Under the pieces are notes generated by a model. It was not told the DNA's origin. It made no database searches and saw only the letters and a program-made list of their open reading frames with translations. Made by a program: the position numbers and the translations under genes. From Winogradskyella litoriviva (GTDB lineage Bacteria > Bacteroidota > Bacteroidia > Flavobacteriales > Flavobacteriaceae): a stretch of 64,000 nt of DNA. The stretch's first letter is position 1, and each line of letters starts with the position of its first letter. Shown here in pieces: positions 42,499 to 50,843 of the stretch. The DNA is taken from the NCBI RefSeq assembly GCF_013249065.1, contig NZ_JABRWQ010000004.1:186001-250000 (forward strand), read 5' to 3'.

Positions 42499-43176
42499 AT
42501 GAGTAAGTCCATCCCAAAAGAAATATTAACTTTTTTTAAAAAGCTTGAAAAAAATAATAATCGCGATTGGTTTAATGAGCATAAGCCAGAGTTCAAGGCT
42601 ATTGAAGCTACAGTGAAGGCTTCTTATAATCATTTAGGTGAATTAATGAATACGCATGATCAAATTGAAAAAATAAAGATTTTTAGAATCTATAGAGATG
42701 TCCGTTTCTCTAAAAACAAATTACCCTATAAAACACATTTTGGTGGTTCTTTTGCAAGAAAAAAGCCAGAATTAAGAGGTGGTTACTATGTACATATTCA
42801 ACCCAATAATGAATCTTTTATAGCTACAGGGTTTTGGGATCCAAGTAAAGAAGATATTTTACGAATAAGAAAAGAATTTGAAATGGATGATAGCGAAATG
42901 CGCGACATTTTAAACGATAAAACCTTTAAAGTCACTTGGGGAAATTTTACAGGAGACGAACTAAAAACGGCACCAAAAGGATTTGATAAAGAACATCCTG
43001 CCATAGACTTAATAAGAAGAAAGCAATTTATCTTTGTAAAGAAGTTTACCGATAAGGAAATTCTTGCAGATAACTTTTTAGACGAAGTTAATAAAGCTTT
43101 CAAAAATGTAAGACCATTTTTTGATTATATGAGTGATGTGCTTACAACTAATCTTAATGGCGAATCGCTATTGTAA
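42499..43176 (+). CDS. DUF2461 family protein
   Basis: 225 residues of the DUF2461/TIGR02453 family. Characteristic blocks are FFKKLEKNNNRDWFNEHKPEFKAIE at the N-terminus, FRIYRDVRFSKNKLPYKTHFGGSF (about 55-80), GGYYVHIQP and GFWDPSKEDILRIRKEF. The biochemical function is unknown; the protein appears cytoplasmic, with no signal or membrane segment. It converges with the next gene, leaving only 4 bp between stops. Confidence 0.88.
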   Translation: MSKSIPKEILTFFKKLEKNNNRDWFNEHKPEFKAIEATVKASYNHLGELMNTHDQIEKIKIFRIYRDVRFSKNKLPYKTHFGGSFARKKPELRGGYYVHIQPNNESFIATGFWDPSKEDILRIRKEFEMDDSEMRDILNDKTFKVTWGNFTGDELKTAPKGFDKEHPAIDLIRRKQFIFVKKFTDKEILADNFLDEVNKAFKNVRPFFDYMSDVLTTNLNGESLL

Positions 43177-43180
43177 AATT

Positions 43181-43594
43181 TTAGATTTCCTGTAATTCTG
43201 GCTGGTTAAAAAGTTGGATACTATGTATTAAGCGCTCTTTTATAATACTAGTCATTCGCTTATTTAATGCCGAAGAATTTTTAATGTAAAGTTTATATTC
43301 TTCAACTGTAAATTGCCCAATAACCATTCCTTTTAAAGAATTTCTAAATTTTATATCCTTTTGTATGGCATTACCAATATAAATTATCTGCTTATCTAAA
43401 GTTAAATGGAAAAATACGTTTTTATGTTTTCTAATATAATTTTTAAACACAGCAATAAACAAATCGTGCTGTAACTTTATAATAGGTCTCAAGGTTGTAT
43501 TCTGAAAAGCCTCTTCAGCACTAGTGCCTGCATGTACTTTAGCGGATAAAATTTGAGGTCTAATGGAAAGTAGGTTATTTAATCGTGAAGCCAT
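43181..43594 (-). CDS. Conserved flavobacterial protein of unknown function
   Basis: 137 residues, mostly helical and basic, with conserved-looking segments FQNTTLRPIIKLQHDLFIAVFKNYI and KFRNSLKGMVIGQFTVEEYKLYIKNSSALNKRM. I recall relatives labelled 'glyoxalase' in databases, but no glyoxalase fold or metal motif is visible here and I do not transfer that name. The start at 43594 (MASRLNNLLSIRPQI) is preferred because relatives begin shortly before the RPQI-like segment; an in-frame ATG 42 bp upstream is possible. No signal peptide. It converges on the DUF2461 gene. Confidence 0.7.
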   Translation of the reverse strand: MASRLNNLLSIRPQILSAKVHAGTSAEEAFQNTTLRPIIKLQHDLFIAVFKNYIRKHKNVFFHLTLDKQIIYIGNAIQKDIKFRNSLKGMVIGQFTVEEYKLYIKNSSALNKRMTSIIKERLIHSIQLFNQPELQEI

Positions 43595-43793
43595 AACATG
43601 GTTATAAAGGATTATTTCGGAATTAAAATTAATCAATTAGATAACGCATTAACTTACCGCAATAATATCTTGTTAACGCTGTTATTAACATTGTACATTT
43701 TAATATAAAAAAATGCAATAGGTTTTAAGACCTATAATTGTATCATTCTTATACCTTTATGGTTTAATAATTACAACTAAAAACACACAACAT

Positions 43794-44180
43794 ATGAGAT
43801 TTCATACAAGAAAATGGGTAAAACCCGAAGATTTAAATCCAAATGGTTCTTTATTTGGAGGTCAGCTTCTAGCGTGGATAGATGAAGAAGCTGCACTTTA
43901 CACAATTATTCAATTCGAAAATTCTAAAATAGTAACAAAATATATATCCGAAATTAATTTTATGAGTTCAGCTGTACAAGGTGATATTGTTGAATTAGGA
44001 ATAGATGTGGTAAAATTTGGAAAATCTTCAGTGACATTAAAATGTGAAGCCAGAAACAAAATGACCAGAGAAACTATTTTAACTGTAGATAATATTGTAA
44101 TGGTTAATTTAGGAAAAGATGGAAAGCCTGCACCACATGGTAAAACAGAAATAGAATTTGTAAAAGACAGACTTGCTTAA
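43794..44180 (+). CDS. Acyl-CoA thioesterase (hot-dog fold)
   Basis: 128 residues with the YciA/BFIT-type hot-dog pattern: DLNPNGSLFGGQLLAWIDEEAALYT (catalytic Asp/Asn region and long central helix, about 14-40) and VTKYISEINFMSSAVQGDIVELGIDVVKFGKSSVTLKCEARN. It hydrolyses acyl-CoA thioesters in the cytoplasm; chain-length preference is not readable from the sequence. Convergent with the leftward MscS gene, 10 bp between stops. Confidence 0.88.
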   Translation: MRFHTRKWVKPEDLNPNGSLFGGQLLAWIDEEAALYTIIQFENSKIVTKYISEINFMSSAVQGDIVELGIDVVKFGKSSVTLKCEARNKMTRETILTVDNIVMVNLGKDGKPAPHGKTEIEFVKDRLA

Positions 44181-44190
44181 GTTGAGATAT

Positions 44191-45423
44191 TTATTTTCCT
44201 AAATCTAATTCGTATATCTCTAAATCAAAATAATTTACGGCTGCTAAAACATGGTCAAAAATATCACCAATAATAAACTCATAGTTTTCCCAGCGTTGAT
44301 CTTTACTAAAAGCATATATTTCCATAGGTATTCCTTGAGCTGTTGGCTCTAATTGTCTTACCATTAAAGTCATATTTTTATTTATGGCAGAATGATTCTC
44401 AATATAAGTTTGTAAATATTTTCTAAACACACCAAAATTAGTAAGATTAATACCATTAATTAAAACGGACTTATCAGCACCATGATTAATGTTATACTTA
44501 TTTATTTCAACTTCTTTGCGCTCAATATAGTCAGTAACTAATTGAATTTTTTTCAGCTTTTCAATATCTTCTGCATCTAAGAATTTAATAGTAGAAACCT
44601 TTATAATCACAGAACGCTTAATACGTCGTCCTCCAGAAGAGAGCATACCTCTCCAGTTTTTAAAAGAATCAGATATTAAGGCATAAGTAGGTATTGTAGT
44701 AATGGTTTTATCCCAATTTTGAACTTTTACGGTAGCTAAACTAATTTCAGTTACTTCACCATCTGCACCATATTTTTCAAAAGTAATCCAATCTCCAATG
44801 CGCACCATATCATTAATAGAAACTTGTATACTTGCTACAAAACCAAGAATGGTGTCCTTGAAAATTAAAATAATTACAGCAGAAGCTGCACCTAAAGAGG
44901 TGGCAAATCCAATAAAAGAAACACCTGTTACAATAGCAATTATTGAGAAAAACCCTAGAAGCCAAGCAAATATCATAAAGACTTGCACGTAACTATCTAT
45001 AGGTTTATCTCTATACCTAGGCAACGTTTTTAGGTAATCCTTAATAGAGCTTAATAGACTTCTTATAATTTGAAGTGTTAATAAAATTGTAATGACTTTT
45101 AGAGATTTTTCAATTACCGTTTTCGCCATTTCAAAATCCGATAAAACCTGCGGCACAAACTCTATTAGAATTAATAACGGAATAATATGGGCAACATTTC
45201 GTGGTAGTTTATTGGTGATTAAAATGTTATCAAAATTAGTTTTTGTTCGTTTGGCAACACTCGATGAAAAACGCCAAAGCACACGCTTAGTAATATAATC
45301 TACTATAAAGGCAATTACAATTAGAGCGATAAGAAGACCAAGCATGTTAAGATACTTGGCTGTATTTTCAGACAAACCTTTGTCTATTAAAAAATTGTAT
45401 AAAAGGTGTTTTATATTAAGCAC
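44191..45423 (-). CDS. MscS family mechanosensitive channel (YbdG-like)
   Basis: 410 residues with about five membrane helices in the first 215 residues, a pore helix region IGFATSLGAASAVIILIFKDTILGFVASIQVSINDMVRIGDWI, then a cytoplasmic domain with the SLATVKVQNWDKTITTIPTYALISDSFKNWRGM block and a C-terminal extension typical of the YbdG group. The shared NW/NWRGM motif distinguishes it from the smaller channel at 41233-42135. It overlaps the upstream small membrane-protein gene by 8 bp. Confidence 0.92.
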   Translation of the reverse strand: MLNIKHLLYNFLIDKGLSENTAKYLNMLGLLIALIVIAFIVDYITKRVLWRFSSSVAKRTKTNFDNILITNKLPRNVAHIIPLLILIEFVPQVLSDFEMAKTVIEKSLKVITILLTLQIIRSLLSSIKDYLKTLPRYRDKPIDSYVQVFMIFAWLLGFFSIIAIVTGVSFIGFATSLGAASAVIILIFKDTILGFVASIQVSINDMVRIGDWITFEKYGADGEVTEISLATVKVQNWDKTITTIPTYALISDSFKNWRGMLSSGGRRIKRSVIIKVSTIKFLDAEDIEKLKKIQLVTDYIERKEVEINKYNINHGADKSVLINGINLTNFGVFRKYLQTYIENHSAINKNMTLMVRQLEPTAQGIPMEIYAFSKDQRWENYEFIIGDIFDHVLAAVNYFDLEIYELDLGK

Positions 45424-45715
45424 GACTAGATTTTGTTAAGTATTTTTTATCAATATAAAATGTGCCAAAGGGTAAAACGGAAGCAATTAAAACAATCCAA
45501 AGCGTACGTGTTGTCCATTTCATTTCAGAACTAATTAAAACAGCAATAACTACATATATCATAAATAAAATACCATGTGGCATTCCTAATAATTTAACGT
45601 ATTGCGGATCGTCATAAAACCATTTTAAAGGGGAAGCTATAAACAATAATAACAGGTATGAAACACCTTCTAATACAGCTACAATTCTAAAAAAGGGTAA
45701 TAGTTTTAACATCAT
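45416..45715 (-). CDS. DUF3817 family small membrane protein
   Basis: 99 residues with three membrane segments (about 8-26, 45-62 and 68-86) and the DUF3817 pattern FFRIVAVLEGVSYLLLLFIASPLKW with KLLGMPHGILFMIYVV. The function is unknown. Its stop overlaps the start of the MscS-type channel gene by 8 bp, so the two are translationally coupled, hinting at a functional link at the inner membrane. Confidence 0.87.
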   Translation of the reverse strand: MMLKLLPFFRIVAVLEGVSYLLLLFIASPLKWFYDDPQYVKLLGMPHGILFMIYVVIAVLISSEMKWTTRTLWIVLIASVLPFGTFYIDKKYLTKSSRA

Positions 45716-45847
45716 TCTAATTTTGGTGCAAAAGTACTGTAGAATTAAGGAATAAGTATAGACTTTAACAGCTTTTAAGATTTTTTTTGAAACTATAATT
45801 CTTTAAGTATCTTTAACCAGATATTTCAATAAAATTCCAACCAATCC

Positions 45848-48319
45848 ATGAAAAAAATCCTAACCCTCACATTGTGCGTATTCATTGTGCTTTCTTGTTC
45901 AACAGCACAATCGGCAAGTAAGAAAAAGAGTAATTCTAAATCTACTGAAGTTGCTGCTGTAACTCCAAAAAAGAAAAAAGGAAAGATAAAGGATTATAGT
46001 CAAGTAATTACCAAAGAAGCAATTACAGATAAAGGTTTGTTTGATGTGCATATGGTAGGTGAGAAGTACTATTTTGAAATTCCGATGGCGCATCTAAATA
46101 CAGATATGCTTTTGGTAAGTCGTTTTGCTAAATTACCTTCAAATTTAGGTGGTGGATATGTAAATGCAGGTACTAAAACAAATACCAGATTAATTAATTG
46201 GGAACGTTTTAAAGATAAAATTTTAATTAAAGAGAAATCGTCGAGCGCAGTAGCTTCAGATAGTTTACCTATTAATGTTTCTGTAAAAGCTAATAATTAT
46301 GAGCCTACGTTATATGCTTTTGATATTACTGCATTTTCAAAAGATTCATCTTCAGTTGTTATTGATGTAAGTAGTTTTTATGGTTCAGATGTGAAGTCAA
46401 TTAGTGGAATGTCTTCAAGATTACGTTCAGCTTACAAGGTGAAGAATTTAGATAAGTCTAGGAGTTTTATAAACTCTGTTAAAAGTTTTCCTGAGAATAT
46501 AGAAGTGATTCAAGATTTTACATATAATGCGGCAAAGCCTCCTATTAACACAGGTGATGAAACGATAAGTGTACAAATGAATCAATCAATGATTTTGTTA
46601 CCAAAAGTACCAATGCAACCAAGACTTTTTGATGAACGTGTAGGTTGGTTTACCTTAAGTAAATACGATTATAGTAGTGAAGAATTAAAAGCAGACAGAA
46701 AAACATACCTAAGACGTTGGAAGCTTATTCCTAAAGACATTGAAGCATATAATAGAGGTGAATTAGTTGAGCCAATTAAGCCAATTGTCTATTATTTAGA
46801 TCCTGCAACACCAATGAAATTTAGGTCGTATATGAAAGCTGGAATTGAGCTTTGGCAAAAAGCTTTTGAAGCAGCCGGATTTAAAAACGCGATTATAGCT
46901 AAAGATCCACCAACCAAAGAAGAGGATCCAGATTTTAGTCCAGAAGATATAAGATATTCTGTTGTGAGATATGTTGCTAGTACTACCAGAAATGCAATAG
47001 GACCTAGTGTTACGGATCCTAGAAGCGGTGAAATTATTGAAAGTGATATTATTTGGTACCATAACCATTTACGCTCTTACAGAAACAGATATTTATTAGA
47101 AACAGGAGCAGCAAACCCTTTAGCAAGAACTTTAAATACACCAGATGAAGAAATTGGTGAGATGATGAAAATGGTAATAGCTCATGAGGTTGGTCATACA
47201 ATCGGACTTCCTCATAACATGAGTGCAAGTTATGCTTACGATGTAGAAAGTTATCGAGATGGCGATTTTACACAGAAAAATGGTATTGCAACGACTATTA
47301 TGGATTATGCTCGTTACAATTATATAGCGCAACCAGGTGATCAAAACATTAGGTTTGTGAGACAATTAGGGCCATACGATGATTATGCTATTAATTACGG
47401 TTACAGATATATTGATACGGTAAATTCTGCAGATGAAGAGAAAGCAATATTAAATAGCTGGATTCTTGAAAAAGCAGGAAATCCTATTTATAAATTCGGA
47501 AAACAAAGCAGTCGTTTTGATCCTACAGCACAAACAGAAGATATTGGAAACAACAGTATTAAAGCAAGTACTTACGGACTTAAAAACTTAAAAATAGTAG
47601 CAAAGAATTTACCTAATTGGACTAGTGACCAAACCGATAACTACGAAGATTTAGAAGAACTTTACGGAGAACTGTTAAGTGTTTGGAGTCGTTACGTTGG
47701 TCATGTAGTAACACATGTTGGAGGTGTTGTGGAAGATACTAAAAACCCATCACAAGGAGGTGTGGTTTATAGCCCAGTTTCTAAAGCTTATCAGAAATCT
47801 GCGATAGATTGGTTACATAAAAATGCCTTTGAAACACCAACGTTTTTAATAGACAAGTCTATTCTGCAAAATATAAATTATGCTGGATATACCGATAAGA
47901 TAAGACGTTACCAAGCCAGACATTTAAATAATTTACTGAATTTTGAGCGTTTAGGAAGATTAATAGATCATAGTGCATTAGATGCAAAAAGTTATTCAGC
48001 ATTAGACATGTTAAGAGATTTACGTAAAGGAATTTGGGCAGAAGCAAATACAGGTAAAAATGTTTCAGTTTTTAGACGTAACTTGCAACGTGTTTATTTA
48101 GATGCAATGTTCAATTTAATGACAGAAGATTTAGACCCTAACAGAAGTCGTCAATATTTTAATGTTAACCAATCTGATGTTAGAGCATTGGTTAGAGGTG
48201 AGTTAAATGTAGTTAAGCGTATGCTTACTTCAGCATCTAGAACAGAGATAAATACAGAAACACAATACCATTATAGAGATGGTATAGAACGAATTAATAC
48301 AATTTTAGACCCAAAATAA
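45848..48319 (+). CDS. Zinc-dependent metalloprotease lipoprotein (DUF5117/DUF5118 family)
   Basis: 823 residues. Lipoprotein signal (LTLCVFIVLSC, Cys at about 17) and a Lys-rich linker, then the DUF5118/DUF5117-type N-terminal domains, and a metzincin-like catalytic domain with HEVGHTIGLPH at residues 446-456 (three zinc His and the catalytic Glu447) and a downstream Met-turn candidate IMDYARYNY. It probably acts on proteins in the periplasm or at the cell surface. The following DUF4251 gene begins 1 bp after the stop and is in the same operon. Confidence 0.92.
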   Translation: MKKILTLTLCVFIVLSCSTAQSASKKKSNSKSTEVAAVTPKKKKGKIKDYSQVITKEAITDKGLFDVHMVGEKYYFEIPMAHLNTDMLLVSRFAKLPSNLGGGYVNAGTKTNTRLINWERFKDKILIKEKSSSAVASDSLPINVSVKANNYEPTLYAFDITAFSKDSSSVVIDVSSFYGSDVKSISGMSSRLRSAYKVKNLDKSRSFINSVKSFPENIEVIQDFTYNAAKPPINTGDETISVQMNQSMILLPKVPMQPRLFDERVGWFTLSKYDYSSEELKADRKTYLRRWKLIPKDIEAYNRGELVEPIKPIVYYLDPATPMKFRSYMKAGIELWQKAFEAAGFKNAIIAKDPPTKEEDPDFSPEDIRYSVVRYVASTTRNAIGPSVTDPRSGEIIESDIIWYHNHLRSYRNRYLLETGAANPLARTLNTPDEEIGEMMKMVIAHEVGHTIGLPHNMSASYAYDVESYRDGDFTQKNGIATTIMDYARYNYIAQPGDQNIRFVRQLGPYDDYAINYGYRYIDTVNSADEEKAILNSWILEKAGNPIYKFGKQSSRFDPTAQTEDIGNNSIKASTYGLKNLKIVAKNLPNWTSDQTDNYEDLEELYGELLSVWSRYVGHVVTHVGGVVEDTKNPSQGGVVYSPVSKAYQKSAIDWLHKNAFETPTFLIDKSILQNINYAGYTDKIRRYQARHLNNLLNFERLGRLIDHSALDAKSYSALDMLRDLRKGIWAEANTGKNVSVFRRNLQRVYLDAMFNLMTEDLDPNRSRQYFNVNQSDVRALVRGELNVVKRMLTSASRTEINTETQYHYRDGIERINTILDPK

Positions 48320-48320
48320 C

Positions 48321-48797
48321 ATGAAAAAATTAATCCTATTAGCTTTCATTTTTAGTCTTTCAGCTTCCACTTATGTTAGCGCGCAAACCAAGCAATCGCA
48401 AAAAGAAGTCTTTGCTTCAATCTACCAAAATTCAAAATCTATAGTAAAATCGGAATCATTTGTCTTTGTAGGTAACATGGTTTTAGAAGATAGAACGCGT
48501 GAGAAATTAAGTGATGATTCTAATCAATTAGTTATTTCTGATTCTAAAATGTCTGGAGAACTAGTTTCAATTAAATCTAAAAATAAAACAATTAATGTTT
48601 CTGGTGATATTAGCGATTACAACGTTAATTTTAATGACGACAAACAAGAGATTTCTATCAACTTTAGTGTAAAGTCAGCAAGCAAAACGGTATCAGTTAA
48701 TATTGAAGTTAAACCAAACGGAAATGCTTTTTTAACAGCATCTTCTGGTAATGATACTTCAATTTATTGGACAGGAAAAATAAAAAACAAGGACTAA
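48321..48797 (+). CDS. DUF4251 family exported protein (first copy)
   Basis: 158 residues with a signal peptide (LILLAFIFSLSASTYVSAQ) and a single DUF4251-type domain: FVFVGNMVLEDRTREKL, a middle region of polar strands, and SVNIEVKPNGNAFLTASSGNDTSIYWTGKI near the C-terminus. The function is unknown. It starts 1 bp after the metalloprotease stop, so the two proteins are likely made together and may interact in the envelope. A second DUF4251 protein is encoded at 58021-58620. Confidence 0.8.
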   Translation: MKKLILLAFIFSLSASTYVSAQTKQSQKEVFASIYQNSKSIVKSESFVFVGNMVLEDRTREKLSDDSNQLVISDSKMSGELVSIKSKNKTINVSGDISDYNVNFNDDKQEISINFSVKSASKTVSVNIEVKPNGNAFLTASSGNDTSIYWTGKIKNKD

Positions 48798-48880
48798 ATA
48801 ACGTCTCAATTTAGATTTTAAACGTAAATAAGGTGTTATATAATTTTATAACACCCAATCGTTTAACCTAAATCTAAATT

Positions 48881-49582
48881 ATGAACCTACTTAAATCAAT
48901 GCTATTTTTAGCATTTTTCAGCATTTCCTTATTTTCATTTTCACAAAAAGCAACCAATCAAGATTCGCAATTCGCTCTTGGTTTTTTTAGTGGATATAAT
49001 AGAGGACTAGGATTTAACCTTAATTTTACTGCTCTAAAGCCTATAGAATCTTTACCATTACATTTTCGGTTTGGTATAGGGTATACCAGTTTAAATCCTG
49101 GAAATTCAGCAGATGCAAGGCGTATATTTATCAATAATGCCACAAATGGTGTGCCTGAAGAAAAAGGGAAATCTTTTGATTACAGATTAGATTTTATGTG
49201 GAAGCATGACATACTTAACCTTGAAGAATCTTACATCGTATTTGGGCCACGTTACTCAAGTTTTACTGCAAATTTTAATTACATTGGTGGTAATGAGGAT
49301 TTTGATGTTACTTCTAAACAATTTGGATTAGGAATAGGAGCAGAAACTCAGTTTAAAATTTCAGAAAAATTTAATCTAGCTGCAGCAATTGGTTTAGATT
49401 ATTTTTTCAACAATACCTTAAAAGGGCATGACTCATCTTACAGTCCTGATGATGATAATGTAAATCCGAGGGATGATAATCAAAACAACAATACTCAATT
49501 CACCTATAGCGATGCAAATAAGGCCATAAAACAGCCAAGTCTTATGCCTAGAGTACTTTTAGGAGTTGTTTATAAGCTTTAA
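48881..49582 (+). CDS. Outer-membrane beta-barrel-like protein
   Basis: 233 residues: signal peptide (AFFSISLFSFSQKA) and alternating beta-strands ending in PRVLLGVVYKL, a barrel-type C-terminus with hydrophobic residues at alternating positions. The blocks FALGFFSGYNRGLGFNLNFTALKP and FGLGIGAETQFKISEKFNLAAAIGLDYFF fit a small porin-like or OmpA-like barrel. No close family is recognised. It follows the DUF4251 gene by 83 bp on the same strand. Confidence 0.7.
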   Translation: MNLLKSMLFLAFFSISLFSFSQKATNQDSQFALGFFSGYNRGLGFNLNFTALKPIESLPLHFRFGIGYTSLNPGNSADARRIFINNATNGVPEEKGKSFDYRLDFMWKHDILNLEESYIVFGPRYSSFTANFNYIGGNEDFDVTSKQFGLGIGAETQFKISEKFNLAAAIGLDYFFNNTLKGHDSSYSPDDDNVNPRDDNQNNNTQFTYSDANKAIKQPSLMPRVLLGVVYKL

Positions 49583-49764
49583 ACTAAAATATTTGGCATA
49601 TATTTTGTATATTCGCAATCGGTTTATTGAAGATATACTACACAAGTAACGTTATCCTTAAAGTTATTTTACTAGAATTTAATACTATTCATTGTTAAGT
49701 TAATTAACGTGTTTGCATTACAATATTTTCAAAAGCACACATAATTTAATTTTTAAAACTACGA

Positions 49765-50223
49765 ATGGCTAAATCACAACAGACTTTTAGTAAAAGTGAA
49801 AAAGAAAAAAAACGATTAAAAAAACGAGAAGACAAGCGCAAGAAAATGGAAGCGCGTAAACTTCAAAAAGAAGAAAATGGAACAGGTGGAATTCCTATGG
49901 CTTATGTTGACCATAACGGAAACTTAACAGATACACCTCCAGATCCTTCAATGAAAGTAAAGGTTAAAGCAGAAAACATAGTTATTGGAATTCCTCAAAA
50001 AGATGATTCTGATGTTGAAGAGTTTGACCCAATTAGAAAAGGAAAGGTTTCTTTTTATGATAGTTCTAAAGGTTTTGGCTTTATTATAGATACAGAAACT
50101 AACGAGAAGCATTTTACGCATGTTAGCGGAATTATTGACGAGATTGCTGAAAATGACAAAGTTACTTTTGAGCTTGAAAAAGGACAAAGAGGTATGAATG
50201 CTGTTAAAGTAAAACAAGCATAA
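49765..50223 (+). CDS. Cold-shock-domain protein with basic N-terminal extension
   Basis: 152 residues: a strongly basic, likely helical N-terminus (about 5-40, KKRLKKREDKRKKMEARK), a linker of about 45 residues, and a C-terminal cold-shock domain (about 88-150) with the RNP1-like KGFGFI and RNP2-like HFTHVSG motifs. It should bind single-stranded RNA or DNA in the cytoplasm. Compared with the 63-residue Csp at 61772-61963, the extra basic region may strengthen RNA binding. The leader is long (about 140 bp of upstream gap), as is frequent for cold-shock genes. Confidence 0.88.
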   Translation: MAKSQQTFSKSEKEKKRLKKREDKRKKMEARKLQKEENGTGGIPMAYVDHNGNLTDTPPDPSMKVKVKAENIVIGIPQKDDSDVEEFDPIRKGKVSFYDSSKGFGFIIDTETNEKHFTHVSGIIDEIAENDKVTFELEKGQRGMNAVKVKQA

Positions 50224-50252
50224 AGATTGTCAAATAATATATAAATAATAAT

Positions 50253-50284
50253 TGGCCATTATCTTATAGATAGTGGCTTTTTTA
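50253..50284 (+). terminator. Intrinsic terminator after the cold-shock-domain gene
   Basis: GGCCATTATC and GATAGTGGCTT pair with G-U pairs around TTATA, followed by a T-run. Confidence 0.8.
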
Positions 50285-50299
50285 ATACCATAGACTGAT

Positions 50300-50767
50300 T
50301 TGAAGGTAAAAATAGAATCTGTTTTAGAAAAAAAACTAATAGGAATAAAAAGCACCATGAATCATGGTGAATATAAAAATATTGTAGCCCTATGGCAACA
50401 ATTTATGCCTCGCAAAAAAGAAATTTTATCTAAATTAAATGAGGAGTTATTCGCAATTCAGGTATATGACAACTTTAACGCAATAGAAAAACCATTTGAA
50501 ATTTGGGCATGTGTTGAAGTTTCAAATTTTGATAGCATACCTGAAGGAATGACATCTTTTATAATTCCTAAAAGTGAATATGCTATTTTTCTTCATAAAG
50601 GGATGGATGCTTCTGCAACTTATCAAAAAATAATGACGGAATGGCTACCAGCATCTGGTTATGAGATTGATAATAGACCACATTTTCAAGTCATGGGTGC
50701 AAAGTACAAAAACGCCAGTGAGGATTCGGAAGAGGATTTTTATGTACCTGTTTTAACTAAAAAGTAA
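50300..50767 (+). CDS. GyrI-like / AraC effector-binding domain protein
   Basis: 155 residues forming a stand-alone GyrI-like small-molecule-binding domain: VLEKKLIGIKSTMNHGEYKNIVALWQQFMPRKK at the N-terminus, WACVEVSNFDSIPEGMTSFIIPKSEYAIFLHKG in the middle and a WLPASGYEIDNRPHFQVMG block near the end. No DNA-binding domain is attached. Related proteins bind or hydrolyse hydrophobic cationic compounds. There is no upstream ATG; the TTG at 50300 gives the family-like start MKVKIESV. It lies just after a terminator and converges with topB. Confidence 0.85.
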   Translation: MKVKIESVLEKKLIGIKSTMNHGEYKNIVALWQQFMPRKKEILSKLNEELFAIQVYDNFNAIEKPFEIWACVEVSNFDSIPEGMTSFIIPKSEYAIFLHKGMDASATYQKIMTEWLPASGYEIDNRPHFQVMGAKYKNASEDSEEDFYVPVLTKK

Positions 50768-50843
50768 TATGGTTTTCTCTATAAAAAGTTTTAGGTTTTT
50801 GTCTACTAAAATTAACCGGTGAGAAACGTTGGCTGCTTTAATA

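Noticed and set aside
48832..48855. Hairpin GGTGTTATA/TATAACACC after the first DUF4251 gene
   Set aside because: A good stem but no T-run follows, so I did not list it as a terminator; readthrough to the barrel gene is likely.
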